Origin: Oceanobacillus saliphilus
Lineage (GTDB): Bacteria; Bacillota; Bacilli; Bacillales; Amphibacillaceae
Assembly (NCBI RefSeq): GCF_023522835.1
Contig: NZ_JALCZU010000003.1
Coordinates: 62,001 to 126,000 of the forward strand
DNA length: 64,000 bases
Direction of reading: 5' to 3'
Shown here: one piece after another, positions 50,071 to 58,164 of the stretch
How the letters are laid out: every line of letters starts with the position of its first letter
Position numbering within the stretch: the stretch's first letter is position 1
The notes under the pieces: generated by a model
Told to the model about the DNA's origin: nothing
The model's database searches: none
What the model saw: only the letters and a program-made list of their open reading frames with translations
Position numbers and translations under genes: made by a program

Positions 50071-50150
50071 GCTATTTTCAATTATTAGCTTTTTTAACAA
50101 AAAAGAAGTTAAGTCGTATTTAAAGCAACAAACATTACGAAAAGAACCTA

Positions 50151-50192
50151 AAAAGATACCTCCAAAGCGGTAAAAGTCACTTTGAAGGTATC
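50151..50192 (-). terminator. Terminator of the SASP gene
   Basis: On the minus strand GATACCTTCAAAG ... CTTTGGAGGTATC (13 bp, one G-T pair), then TTTTTAGG. Confidence 0.85.
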
Positions 50193-50206
50193 CATATCAT
50201 CTTGCT

Positions 50207-50410
50207 CTAGTGATTGTTTCCGTTTGCCATACTTTCTTCGGCGATTTTAATCATTCTTTTGACCATTTCGCCACCCACCGATCCGTTTTCACGTGCAGTT
50301 GTGTCAGCTCCAAGTTCTACATTAAATTCATTTGCAATCTCTTCTTTCATCTTGTCCACTGCATTTTCCGCACCTGGCACCAACAACTGATTTCGATTGT
50401 TATCAGCCAT
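50207..50410 (-). CDS. Alpha/beta-type small acid-soluble spore protein
   Basis: 67-aa SASP that coats and protects DNA in dormant spores. Conserved blocks: NQLLVPGA at the N-terminus, the germination protease site [11 protein letters not shown], and [12 protein letters not shown]. Length and composition are typical of SspA/SspB/SspD. Ribosome binding site GAGGAG precedes the ATG. Strong evidence that the organism forms endospores. A forespore promoter is proposed upstream. Confidence 0.96.
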   Translation of the reverse strand: MADNNRNQLLVPGAENAVDKMKEEIANEFNVELGADTTARENGSVGGEMVKRMIKIAEESMANGNNH

Positions 50411-50430
50411 TCAGATCACTCCTCGGTGTA

Positions 50431-50456
50431 TTGGAACAGAATCATTTCTGTTCCAA
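50431..50456 (-). promoter_or_regulatory. Perfect hairpin at the 5' end of the SASP mRNA
   Basis: 11-bp inverted repeat TTGGAACAGAA/TTCTGTTCCAA around a 4-base loop, between the proposed promoter and the ribosome binding site. Could stabilise the message or act as an operator. Confidence 0.5.
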
Positions 50457-50458
50457 CT

Positions 50459-50488
50459 TATCATCTGTAGGTTTTGTTTTTTTATTCA
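50459..50488 (-). promoter_or_regulatory. Possible SigG-type forespore promoter
   Basis: -35 TGAATA (50483-50488), 17-bp spacer, -10 GATGATA (50459-50465), close to the forespore consensus (TGAATA-like and CATNNTA-like). Matches expectation for a SASP gene. Confidence 0.45.
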
Positions 50489-50584
50489 AATCGGAAAGAC
50501 AAGTTCTAAAGAATTATTTTCTAACATATAGTAACCTTGCATGAAAATTATCAAGAGAAGATACATAAGGAGGAGAAACTTATA

Positions 50585-51046
50585 ATGGCGCAAAGCATCC
50601 ATCATATGGAACTGGACATTTCTATAAATAAAATTTGGAATTTTATCAGTGACATGAATAATTGGGCTGTCCTTATCCCAGGATATGCAGATCATGAAAT
50701 TCTTAGCAGTACAGAATCCATTTGGAAATTACATGGTGACATAGGAATTATGAATAGAACGGTAAATTTAAAAGTAAACATTACCGAATGGATGGAACCT
50801 TCAAACGTGCGTTTCAACCTAAGCAGTTTAAATAAAACATGTGTTGGAAATGGTTACTTCCTGGCAACAGAGCTAAGCGATCAGAAAACAAAAATTACTG
50901 GCTGTTTGAATTTAACTGTTAAAGGGATGATGGGTCCAATGATGAACCCACTTTTAAAAACAGTCGTACCCAAGATTGGAAAGGATCTTACAGAAAAAGT
51001 AACAGCAAAAATCATGGAAAAGGAAGAACTAAGAGTAACCGTATAG
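50585..51046 (+). CDS. SRPBCC family protein (CoxG-like)
   Basis: 153-aa START/Bet v1-like helix-grip protein related to CoxG (CO dehydrogenase subunit G family): N-terminal SIHHMELDISINKIWNFISD, then DMNNWAVLIPGY, and a C-terminal helix VPKIGKDLTEKVTAKI. Such proteins bind hydrophobic ligands. The frame runs from 50537, but AAGGAGGAG precedes ATG 50585. No CO dehydrogenase genes are near, so the role is unknown. Confidence 0.85.
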   Translation: MAQSIHHMELDISINKIWNFISDMNNWAVLIPGYADHEILSSTESIWKLHGDIGIMNRTVNLKVNITEWMEPSNVRFNLSSLNKTCVGNGYFLATELSDQKTKITGCLNLTVKGMMGPMMNPLLKTVVPKIGKDLTEKVTAKIMEKEELRVTV

Positions 51047-51056
51047 ACTTCTATAT

Positions 51057-51091
51057 GCATGGATTTTTTTATTAAAATCCATGCTTTTATT
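51057..51091 (+). terminator. Terminator of the SRPBCC gene
   Basis: 11-bp stem GCATGGATTTT/AAAATCCATGC, then TTTTATTTTT. Confidence 0.85.
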
Positions 51092-51186
51092 TTTATCTAC
51101 ATACACAATAACCAAGCAGCTATTTACTCCTAACCTGCTCAGTGATAAAGTATAAGATGCACCTTTACACTGAAAGGAAATACACC

Positions 51187-52053
51187 ATGAATAAAATTAT
51201 CCGCAATAAAACTGCATCAGAATATATCTATATCCTTGTAGGTGCCACACTTGTCGGTTTATCCTATAATATATTTTTCCTACCAGCAAGACTGGCTGCA
51301 GGCGGCATTTCAGGGGTCAGTACGATCCTGTTTGAAGTGTACGCATTAAGCCCGGCACTCATCCAATTCCTTTTTAATATACCAATCTTTTTCATTGGAT
51401 GGATCGCTTTAGGTAAAGAATTCAGTTTCAAAACATTGATCGGTACATTTTGGGTTCCATTCATTATCTTTCTCTCCGCAGATATCCCGCTAACAGTTAC
51501 AAACCCCTTCCTTGGTGCTTTGTATGGGGGAATCTTACTTGGCGCAGGACTTGGAATCGTTTATAAAGGTAATGGCTCTACCGGCGGAACGGCAGCAATC
51601 GCACAAATTGTAAAGAAATTCACAGGGATCTCCAGCGGCTATTCCCAATTTATCGTGGATGGACTTGTTGTGACTGCATCCATTATTGTCTTTAATCTGG
51701 AACTGACTTTGTTCGCATTAATGGCCATTTACATTTCCGGTAAAGCGATTGATTTTGTTCAATTGCGGACTTCGGCTACAAAACTCATATTAATCATTAC
51801 CGAAGAAGAGGAAAAAATTCAGTCGCTGATCCATAATGGGATTGATCGTGGATTGACGAAGGTACGTTCTGTAGGAGGCTATTCGAATCTCGATAAAACA
51901 ATGATCCTTTGTGTAACATCTCAGCCAGAGGCAGTTCAGCTGAAAAAAATTCTGCAAAAAGAAGCACCGGCATCGTTCGTCATATTTATCAATGCATCGG
52001 AAATTCTCGGACGCGGATTTTCATTGGACAAATATTATGGACAAAAATTATAG
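51187..52053 (+). CDS. YitT family membrane protein
   Basis: 288-aa protein of the YitT (DUF161 + DUF2179) family: five to six hydrophobic helices (about residues 12-170), with FFLPARLAAGGISGVS and GNGSTGGTAAIAQIVKK, followed by a soluble C-terminal DUF2179 domain (about 205-285; GIDRGLTKVRSVGGYS). GAAAGGAAA precedes ATG 51187; a longer frame from 51142 lacks one. Family function unresolved; possibly a transporter or membrane regulator. Confidence 0.9.
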   Translation: MNKIIRNKTASEYIYILVGATLVGLSYNIFFLPARLAAGGISGVSTILFEVYALSPALIQFLFNIPIFFIGWIALGKEFSFKTLIGTFWVPFIIFLSADIPLTVTNPFLGALYGGILLGAGLGIVYKGNGSTGGTAAIAQIVKKFTGISSGYSQFIVDGLVVTASIIVFNLELTLFALMAIYISGKAIDFVQLRTSATKLILIITEEEEKIQSLIHNGIDRGLTKVRSVGGYSNLDKTMILCVTSQPEAVQLKKILQKEAPASFVIFINASEILGRGFSLDKYYGQKL

Positions 52054-52076
52054 TTGCACGTATGTAGAAAATGTTA

Positions 52077-52105
52077 AACCCCCTTCCTGATTAGGAAGGG
52101 GGTTT
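52077..52105. terminator. Terminator between yitT-like and ATP-grasp genes
   Basis: 12-bp stem AACCCCCTTCCT/AGGAAGGGGGTT with loop GATT; short T-run on plus; convergent genes. Confidence 0.8.
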
Positions 52106-52126
52106 CATTCATTTTCACTTTCTCAC

Positions 52127-53080
52127 TTATACTTGAACAATCTCACTTAATTTTTCAAGCTCTTTTCCTAAAAATTTGGCAATCTCGAGCATACCGTATT
52201 TCCCACTTTTTGCTTCTGCTTCACTATTGTAGTTGGTGTTTGTATTAATATCATACGTAAATATAGTGCCGTCTTTATCCTCAATGAATTCAATACCTGC
52301 AATTTGAATATCATTTTCGGCAAGAACACGTTCGTACTTTTGTAGAACCGGATGATCAAAGCCTTCTCTGACTTCGAATTTTGCCGGTTTTGAGCTTTCT
52401 TCCCCGACAGGACAGAACTGATCATCAATCGCGCAAGCATCTGCCGGGCATAATTCAAAACCTTCAGAAGTATCGACCCGAACCGCATAAACAAATTTCC
52501 CTCCAACGAATTCACAACGTGTGATGAACGAATTCGGTGATTCAATATAATCTTGGAGCAATGTTACCCCATCAACAGGTTCCTCAAAACTGTCTCCCTC
52601 TACATAGTTCTTTAGTGCAGTTGCAGAGTTAAACAGCTGTACCCCTAGTCCCTTACCAGCTCGATTATGCTTCGTTATAAACTTCCTTCCCTCGAATCTT
52701 TGTGCAGCTTTCAAAATTTCATCTTTGCCGACTGCCGCAACCGTTTTCGGCGTCTGAACCCCATATTTCTCCAACTCCAAATACTGAAGCACCTTACTTA
52801 CTTCAAGCTGCAAGGCTCGTGAACCGTTAATCACGGTTCTGCCATGATGCTCCAGCCATGCAAGAATTGCATTTGTTAACTCTGGTGAAAAACGATGCCC
52901 TCTTGTATGCGACGAAGCACTCATCCGGTTGTAGAAAATCCCCTCCGGTGGAACAGAAGCTAAATCGACTATTCCATTTTCAACATACCAATCTTCATAA
53001 GGCAGGTTCAGCTCCTCCAGACGATTAAATAAATGCTTGGACCATTCTTCGTTTTCGTGTATGACGTAAATCTTACTCAT
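52127..53080 (-). CDS. ATP-grasp enzyme of unknown substrate, coupled to a flavin monooxygenase
   Basis: 317-aa ATP-grasp protein, RimK-like in layout: N-terminal pre-ATP-grasp domain (about 1-95, with NGSRALQLEVSK), nucleotide-binding lobe with KFITKHNRAGKGLGVQLF, and the metal-binding end IFTYDINTNTNYNSEAE, where Asp/Asn ligands are intact. Such enzymes join a carboxylate to an amine or thiol using ATP. GAGGAG is 8 bases before ATG 53080. It follows the SfnG-like monooxygenase by 15 bases in a SAM-riboswitch-controlled transcript, suggesting a substrate linked to sulfur metabolism (inference). Could instead be a housekeeping peptide ligase. Confidence 0.82.
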   Translation of the reverse strand: MSKIYVIHENEEWSKHLFNRLEELNLPYEDWYVENGIVDLASVPPEGIFYNRMSASSHTRGHRFSPELTNAILAWLEHHGRTVINGSRALQLEVSKVLQYLELEKYGVQTPKTVAAVGKDEILKAAQRFEGRKFITKHNRAGKGLGVQLFNSATALKNYVEGDSFEEPVDGVTLLQDYIESPNSFITRCEFVGGKFVYAVRVDTSEGFELCPADACAIDDQFCPVGEESSKPAKFEVREGFDHPVLQKYERVLAENDIQIAGIEFIEDKDGTIFTYDINTNTNYNSEAEAKSGKYGMLEIAKFLGKELEKLSEIVQV

Positions 53081-53095
53081 AAATACCACTCCTCG

Positions 53096-54148
53096 TTAAA
53101 TGTTTGTTGCAGTTTTCCGTAATTCTTCCACTTTTGGCATGACATGCTTTGAGAAACGTTCCAATTCCTCCAGCTGTGGCGAACATTGCAAAAGCAGTTG
53201 ATCAACACCTGCTTCTTCAAATTCCAAAATTCGTTTAGCAATCTGCTCTGGTGTACCAACAAGGTTTGGACGTAATCCCCGATTTGAAACCGAGTAGTCC
53301 TGTAACTGAATTTGCTGTTCCAGTTGTGATTTCGATGTGAAATCCTCGAGTCCCGCGTATCCTGCTGAATCCTTCACTGTTGTAATCCGCTTTAATTCTT
53401 CTAGTGCTTCCTCTTCGGTATCACGGCAAATAACATAAGCTGCCAAGCTGAAGGATTTAAGCGGCTCTCCTCCAACTTCCCTTCTCCGATGCTTCATATC
53501 CGCAATCTTGGCTTCGACTTCTTCGACTGTTCCACCATGCATCACATAAGCATCACACAGAGACGAAATGACCTGTTTCCCTTTTTCACTTTCTCCACCC
53601 GCATATAAAATAGGATTCGGACGTTGGACCGGTTTCGGTGAGAGCTGTGTATTCTCTATTTTGTAGAACTTGCCGTTATAGGAAAATGTATCTTCTGTCC
53701 ATAACCCTTTCATCACTTCCAGAAATTCATTTGTACGATCATAGCGTTCATCATGTTCTGTGAAATCTCCTCCGTATTGTCTAGCCTCTTCTTCCCACCA
53801 TCCGGAAACAACATTTAACGTAAATCTGCCATTGCTTATATGATCGATATTCGCTGCCATTTTCGCTGTTACAGCAGGATTATGATAAATTGGTCGTACA
53901 GCTGTCATAATTTCAATTTTCTCTGTAACTGCAGCAAGCGCCGCCGCGGTTGACCATGCTTCTATCGAATCAGCATCTGTTCCTTTAATGTCATTCAAAT
54001 ATAATTCAGCAATTAATGTCGTATCGAAACCCCATTTTTCTGCTGATTGTATGACTTTCTTTGCATACTCATATGTAGGTGGCATATTTTCATCGGCTAC
54101 ATTTCGTAACCATCCGCCAAAAATCGGCAGCCAAAATCCGTACTTCAT
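53096..54148 (-). CDS. LLM class flavin-dependent monooxygenase, SfnG/SsuD-like
   Basis: 350-aa bacterial luciferase-like monooxygenase using reduced FMN. Features: MKYGFWLPIF start, TAVRPIYHNPAVTAKMAA, RFTLNVVSGWWEEEARQYG, HDERYDRTNEFLEVMKGLW and LSPKPVQRPNPILYAGG, as in dimethylsulfone (SfnG) and alkanesulfonate (SsuD) monooxygenases. Probably cleaves an organosulfur compound to release sulfite. An upstream GTG (54157) is possible, but ATG 54148 begins the conserved sequence. Preceded by a SAM riboswitch and followed by the ATP-grasp gene. Confidence 0.88.
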   Translation of the reverse strand: MKYGFWLPIFGGWLRNVADENMPPTYEYAKKVIQSAEKWGFDTTLIAELYLNDIKGTDADSIEAWSTAAALAAVTEKIEIMTAVRPIYHNPAVTAKMAANIDHISNGRFTLNVVSGWWEEEARQYGGDFTEHDERYDRTNEFLEVMKGLWTEDTFSYNGKFYKIENTQLSPKPVQRPNPILYAGGESEKGKQVISSLCDAYVMHGGTVEEVEAKIADMKHRRREVGGEPLKSFSLAAYVICRDTEEEALEELKRITTVKDSAGYAGLEDFTSKSQLEQQIQLQDYSVSNRGLRPNLVGTPEQIAKRILEFEEAGVDQLLLQCSPQLEELERFSKHVMPKVEELRKTATNI

Positions 54149-54174
54149 AAAGCTCACATCCCCTTCTCTACATG

Positions 54175-54204
54175 AAAAAACTCCTTCCAGATAAGAAAAG
54201 AGTT
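54175..54204 (-). terminator. Conditional terminator of the minus-strand SAM riboswitch
   Basis: AACTCTTTTC/GGAAGGAGTT (54200-54204 region pairing 54179-54188, two G-T pairs) then TTTTC on the minus strand. The loop-side segment 54189-54200 can alternatively pair with the 3' arm of the aptamer P1 stem to form the antiterminator. Confidence 0.75.
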
Positions 54205-54221
54205 GATACGAACCATTCTTC

Positions 54222-54331
54222 TTTCTTATCTTTCAAGCTTATGCTTGATGGATTTAGCACAGTATTCTTCTAAAAGAACCTGTTGCCGAGGTTTCACAGG
54301 GCCATGTCCCTCCACCTCTCTGGATAAGATA
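54222..54331 (-). promoter_or_regulatory. SAM (S-box, SAM-I) riboswitch for the monooxygenase/ATP-grasp genes
   Basis: Minus-strand aptamer with the S-box core: CTTATCCAGAGAGGTGGAGG at the 5' side, GGCCCTGTGAAACC, CGGCAAC, GGTGCTAAATCC-like GTGCTAAATCC, and closing GAAAGATAAGA, which pairs with TCTTATC (P1). Binding SAM should terminate transcription, so the genes are on when SAM/methionine is scarce. Confidence 0.92.
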
Positions 54332-54357
54332 TAAAATTAATTATTTAGTATTAACGT

Positions 54358-54386
54358 ATAATAGTATAAACGTTAGAAAAAGTCAA
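54358..54386 (-). promoter_or_regulatory. SigA promoter, minus-strand arm of the sulfur locus
   Basis: -35 TTGACT (54381-54386), 17-bp spacer, -10 TATTAT (54358-54363). Confidence 0.75.
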
Positions 54387-54410
54387 TTAAATAATTCTAA
54401 TAAAACACAG

Positions 54411-54439
54411 TTGACTTATATGAATTAATATATTAGAAT
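54411..54439 (+). promoter_or_regulatory. SigA promoter, plus-strand arm of the sulfur locus
   Basis: -35 TTGACT (54411-54416), 17-bp spacer, -10 TAGAAT (54434-54439). The two divergent -35 boxes are 24 bp apart. Confidence 0.75.
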
Positions 54440-54457
54440 ATATCCAACAATCAAACA

Positions 54458-54565
54458 TTCTTATCAAGAGAAGCTGAGGGAACTGGCCCTGTGAAGCTTC
54501 AGCAACCTCTGACATCGTTCAGAAAGGTGCTAAATCCAGCGAGATTCTTTCTTGAGAGATAAGAG
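54458..54565 (+). promoter_or_regulatory. SAM (S-box, SAM-I) riboswitch for the FMN reductase/monooxygenase genes
   Basis: Plus-strand aptamer: TCTTATCAAGAGAAGCTGAG, GGCCCTGTGAAGC, CAGCAAC, GGTGCTAAATCC and closing GAGATAAGA (P1 pairs TCTTATC with GATAAGA). Same fold as the minus-strand copy but diverged in sequence. Followed by a terminator hairpin. Confidence 0.93.
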
Positions 54566-54581
54566 CTGATACTTTAAATGA

Positions 54582-54625
54582 AGCCCTCTTTTCTCTTGCT
54601 ATTTGGAGAAGAAGAGGGCTTTTTG
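54582..54625 (+). terminator. Conditional terminator of the plus-strand SAM riboswitch
   Basis: AGCCCTCTTTTCTC with GAGAAGAAGAGGGCT (14-bp stem with a bulge), then TTTTT. Confidence 0.85.
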
Positions 54626-54671
54626 CTGTAGATGTGACAAAAATATAAAATTTAAAAGGAGATTGGTTCCC

Positions 54672-55232
54672 ATGAGTTCGATCGTAATTATATCCGGAAG
54701 TCCATCAGAATTTTCCCGATCCGAGCAAGTCCTGAAATATTTGGGCGGGCTGCTTAAAAAGGAGCACTTTTCCGTTACACATGTATCTGTAAAGGATGTG
54801 TCCTATGAAGATTTGTTCACAGGGAATTTTAATAGTCCCACAGTAAAACAAATTGCAAGTCTCATTGAGGAAGCTGATGGTGTCATTGTAGGGTCACCCG
54901 TATATAAAGGAGCCTATTCGGGAGTATTAAAAGCATTAATCGACATTCTCCCGCAGGACGTTTTAAAACATACACCTGTCCTTCCTCTGATGACAGGTGG
55001 AAGCCCTTCCCATCTATTGGCTGTGGAGTACACACTTAAACCAGTCCTAGCTACGTTAAAGGCACATAATTTAAAGGGGATTTATATACTTGACGAACAA
55101 ATCGACAAGCAAAACGCGATTCCAATTATTGATGTAGAAGTACTTCAGCGAACAAAAAAGCAGCTCGATTACTTTATACAATTGGTTAACCATACAGTTG
55201 GTTCTGCTGCGGCGATACCTTATCAGCGTTAA
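54672..55232 (+). CDS. NADPH-dependent FMN reductase, SsuE-like
   Basis: 186-aa flavodoxin-fold reductase supplying reduced FMN to the neighbouring monooxygenases: VIISGSPSEFSRSE at the N-terminus (phosphate loop), VIVGSPVYKGAYSGVLKALID, and PLMTGGSPSH. The open frame starts at 54603 within the terminator, but AAAGGAGA precedes ATG 54672. It lies 18 bases before the DszA-like monooxygenase and is under the SAM riboswitch. Confidence 0.9.
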   Translation: MSSIVIISGSPSEFSRSEQVLKYLGGLLKKEHFSVTHVSVKDVSYEDLFTGNFNSPTVKQIASLIEEADGVIVGSPVYKGAYSGVLKALIDILPQDVLKHTPVLPLMTGGSPSHLLAVEYTLKPVLATLKAHNLKGIYILDEQIDKQNAIPIIDVEVLQRTKKQLDYFIQLVNHTVGSAAAIPYQR

Positions 55233-55250
55233 AAAAGGAGGACGAAGAGT

Positions 55251-56624
55251 ATGACAAAGAAACGCATTTACTTGAATGCATTTGATATGAATACGCCAGG
55301 CCATCAGGCTCCCGGCCTTTGGACACACCCTGATGACCAATCCTATCGATATAAAGATAGTGAATATTGGACTGAGCTCGCAAAAACGCTAGAAAAAGGC
55401 AGGTTTGATGCAATATTTATTGCAGATGTACTTGGGACGTATGATGTATATGAGGGCTCACGGGATGCTGCTTTACGTAACGGCGTACAATCTCCTGTTA
55501 ATGATCCATTTTTAATTGTGCCATTTATGGCTGCTGTGACGAAACATCTTGGCTTTGGTGTTACAGCTTCTGTGACCCATGAACATCCATATACTTTCGC
55601 TCGGAAAATAAGTACGTTGGATCATCTAACGAAAGGTCGATTAGGCTGGAATATCGTTACATCTTATTTGAAAAGTGCCGCAGTTAATATGGGATTGGAC
55701 GACCAGATAAACCATGATGAACGGTATGATATTGCCCAAGAGTATTTGGAAGTTTGCTATAAACTATGGGAAGACAGTTGGGAGGAAAACGCTGTTAAAA
55801 TCGACAAAGAAAATGCCATCTATACGGACCCAGCTATGGTTCATAATATAAACCATGAAGGAAAATACTATAAAGTACCTGGCGCACATCTGAGTGAACC
55901 ATCCCCGCAGCGTACACCTGTGCTTTTCCAGGCAGGGGCCTCCACAAAGGGCAGGGCATTTGCAGCCAAAAATGCAGAATTGGCATTCATTGGTGCACCG
56001 AATATTGCAGCGGCTAAAGAGACAGTAACTAAAATACGGGCAGATATCGAGAAAACCGGGAGAGCTGCTGAAGAAGTAAAAATACTCACGATGTTAATAC
56101 CGATTGTAGCGCCAACAGAAGAAGAAGCTAAACAAAAGTATGACGAATATAAAACATATATAAGTAAAGAAGGAGCTCTTGCTCTATTTGGGGGCTGGAC
56201 CGGAATAGATTTATCAGCTTATGAACCTGATCAGCAAATAAGCTATATTGAAAATGATTCGATACGATCAGCACTTGAAAATTTCACAAAAGTGAATCCC
56301 GACAGACCTGCCACGGTCGAAGATATCATCCATGCGATTGGCATTGGAGGAATAGGAGCTTCTGCTGTTGGTTCACCAGAGCAAATTGCCGATATAATGG
56401 AGCAATGGGTGGACGAAGCTGGAGTTGACGGTTTTAATATTGCATATGCCATTACACCTGGAACTTTTAACGACTTTGTTGAATTAGTTGTTCCAGTCTT
56501 ACAGGAAAGAGGTCTCGTCAGAAAGGAATATGAAGGAAATTCATTTCGAGATAATCTTTTTGGTAAGGGAGATCAACTTGCAGAACATCATCCAGCAAAA
56601 CGACATGCACTACTTGTCAATTAA
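55251..56624 (+). CDS. NtaA/SnaA/DszA family flavin monooxygenase
   Basis: 457-aa FMNH2-dependent monooxygenase (luciferase superfamily, NTA subgroup, as YtnJ/YxeK in Bacillus). Motifs: YLNAFDMNTPGHQAPGLW, FIADVLGTYDVYEGS, VTHEHPYTFARKISTLDHLT, GRLGWNIVTSYLKSAA, HDERYDIAQEYLEV and SPQRTPVLFQAGAS. The family oxidises sulfur- or nitrogen-containing organic compounds. Riboswitch control and the adjacent FMN reductase favour a role in releasing sulfur from S-alkyl cysteine-type or sulfonate substrates; exact substrate unknown. AAAGGAGG ribosome binding site. Confidence 0.9.
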   Translation: MTKKRIYLNAFDMNTPGHQAPGLWTHPDDQSYRYKDSEYWTELAKTLEKGRFDAIFIADVLGTYDVYEGSRDAALRNGVQSPVNDPFLIVPFMAAVTKHLGFGVTASVTHEHPYTFARKISTLDHLTKGRLGWNIVTSYLKSAAVNMGLDDQINHDERYDIAQEYLEVCYKLWEDSWEENAVKIDKENAIYTDPAMVHNINHEGKYYKVPGAHLSEPSPQRTPVLFQAGASTKGRAFAAKNAELAFIGAPNIAAAKETVTKIRADIEKTGRAAEEVKILTMLIPIVAPTEEEAKQKYDEYKTYISKEGALALFGGWTGIDLSAYEPDQQISYIENDSIRSALENFTKVNPDRPATVEDIIHAIGIGGIGASAVGSPEQIADIMEQWVDEAGVDGFNIAYAITPGTFNDFVELVVPVLQERGLVRKEYEGNSFRDNLFGKGDQLAEHHPAKRHALLVN

Positions 56625-56757
56625 CTTTTTGATATACAAAAGAAGTTCCTTGATCTCTCCTCACAGAAAGTGCAGTCCGCGACGTTCAAAAGCGCAGGTG
56701 ACTGCTCAGGAAACCTAAGGATAGCAAGCGCGTGGATTACGCGCTTGGAATGTCCAT

Positions 56758-57120
56758 TTAATGCGAATGCTTTTCGCTGTGAACGATATCCTCAAGGAAA
56801 GTCTCAGACTTTGTAATATCATGAATATCACAATAATATACGACTGTCCTTATTACATGGGAAATGGTACACGTTCGCGTATACCTCATAAAATTTTTCC
56901 AATATGTAATTTCATGTGTACCGACTTCAAATTCTTTAATATCTGTACTATATTCTACCCAATTATGCTCTGCAGTCGTTTCCTGTATATCGTTACTCAT
57001 TACTGCCGCAGTTGCTTCTGTCAGCTGCACTGTCAAGAAAATTGCGCAGAAGAGACTAATTGCGATTATTCGTTTTCTCAAATTCATCAGCCCATTCATT
57101 AAATTAATGAAAATCCTCAT
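56758..57120 (-). CDS. Putative small secreted protein, unknown
   Basis: Up to 120 aa, with a basic start and hydrophobic stretch (KRIIAISLFCAIFLTV) typical of a signal peptide with likely cleavage after ATA, giving a mature protein of about 80 aa. It has a Cys pair (TCTISH and YYCDIHD), aromatic-rich core and a His-rich tail (HSEKHSH), which could bind metal. Start is uncertain: ATG 57120, 57099 or 57087; none has a strong ribosome binding site, and 57087 gives the most normal signal peptide. No family recognised. Confidence 0.55.
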   Translation of the reverse strand: MRIFINLMNGLMNLRKRIIAISLFCAIFLTVQLTEATAAVMSNDIQETTAEHNWVEYSTDIKEFEVGTHEITYWKNFMRYTRTCTISHVIRTVVYYCDIHDITKSETFLEDIVHSEKHSH

Positions 57121-57164
57121 TCTAAGTTAATATTCGTTAATTAGAAAGAGAATATACATCAGCA

Positions 57165-58118
57165 TTAAATCCCGGGCCGAAGTTCCATAAAATTTTGATA
57201 TGCAAAACCTTTTACTTCATCTTCAGAATAGAACTTAAGTAGTTCGTTTATTAAGTTTTGGTGTTTTGATGCATTGTCAAGGTTATCGACAAAGCTTGAG
57301 ATTCCGTCAAAATCCGAACCAAGCCCAATATGCTTTACACCACCCAATGAACAAATATGGTCGATATGTTTAATCAAATCACTAATTGTAGCTTCTTCAC
57401 GATCGTAATTGATGAATGGAGGAAAGTAGACAACATGAATCATGGCCTTTTTATTGAACATTCTTTTTAGTTGATCATCGTATAGATTACGGGGATGATC
57501 ACAAAGGGCGCGTGCATTGGAATGGCTTGCTATCGGATATTCCGCAAGCTCCATCATGTCCCAAAAACCCTTTTCCGTAGAATGGGCCACATCTGTGAAA
57601 ATACCATGTTCATTATTCAGTTTCACGACCTCCTTGCCGAGCAAAGTCAATCCTCCGCCACGTGGTTCTTCTGCCCCATCCGCGCACAGGTTAGCATTGT
57701 TCCAGGTCAATCCTATTGATAGAACTCCGAGACGGTACAGCTGGCGAAGCTTCATGAGATCGTTACCGAATGCATCAGCACCTTCCAGCGTCAGCACTCC
57801 GCCAATTTCACCCTCCTCTAAACTATCTAAGTCCGACCATGCCCGGATATGCTTCATTTCCTTATTTTTCTCAATAATTTCTGTATGAAACAAGTCAATC
57901 TGCTCCAATGCATGCTGCCATTTTTCATCGGAAGGTACATCCGGGTGAATAAAGACAGCAAAGAATTGAACCTTCACTTTCCCTTGTTTCAAACATTCCA
58001 AATTTGTATTCAGCTCTTTTGCATTTCTAAAATTCAATGGGCCCTTATTATAGAATTGTCCTCTTTTTGCAAGCTGTAATTTTAATAGTGCATCACAATG
58101 TGTATCAATTACTTTCAT
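57165..58118 (-). CDS. M19 family (membrane/renal-type) dipeptidase
   Basis: 317-aa zinc dipeptidase of the amidohydrolase superfamily. Zinc-ligand motifs: DTHCDA at residues 5-10, the bridging Glu in LTLEGADA, His in TDVAHSTEKG and SHSNAR, and GLGSDFDGI near the C-terminus. Members cleave dipeptides, including D-amino acid and cysteinyl-glycine types. AAAGGAG precedes the ATG. No signal peptide, so cytosolic. Near the sulfur locus but separated by another gene; linkage is speculative. Confidence 0.92.
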   Translation of the reverse strand: MKVIDTHCDALLKLQLAKRGQFYNKGPLNFRNAKELNTNLECLKQGKVKVQFFAVFIHPDVPSDEKWQHALEQIDLFHTEIIEKNKEMKHIRAWSDLDSLEEGEIGGVLTLEGADAFGNDLMKLRQLYRLGVLSIGLTWNNANLCADGAEEPRGGGLTLLGKEVVKLNNEHGIFTDVAHSTEKGFWDMMELAEYPIASHSNARALCDHPRNLYDDQLKRMFNKKAMIHVVYFPPFINYDREEATISDLIKHIDHICSLGGVKHIGLGSDFDGISSFVDNLDNASKHQNLINELLKFYSEDEVKGFAYQNFMELRPGI

Positions 58119-58164
58119 GATAACCGCTCCTTTGTATACAGTTTACCACGGATGCTTCTGATGA

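Noticed and set aside
52040-52076. TTGCACGTATG similar to the linker of the hairpin repeat
   Set aside because: Only about 11 bases match and no flanking hairpin is present.
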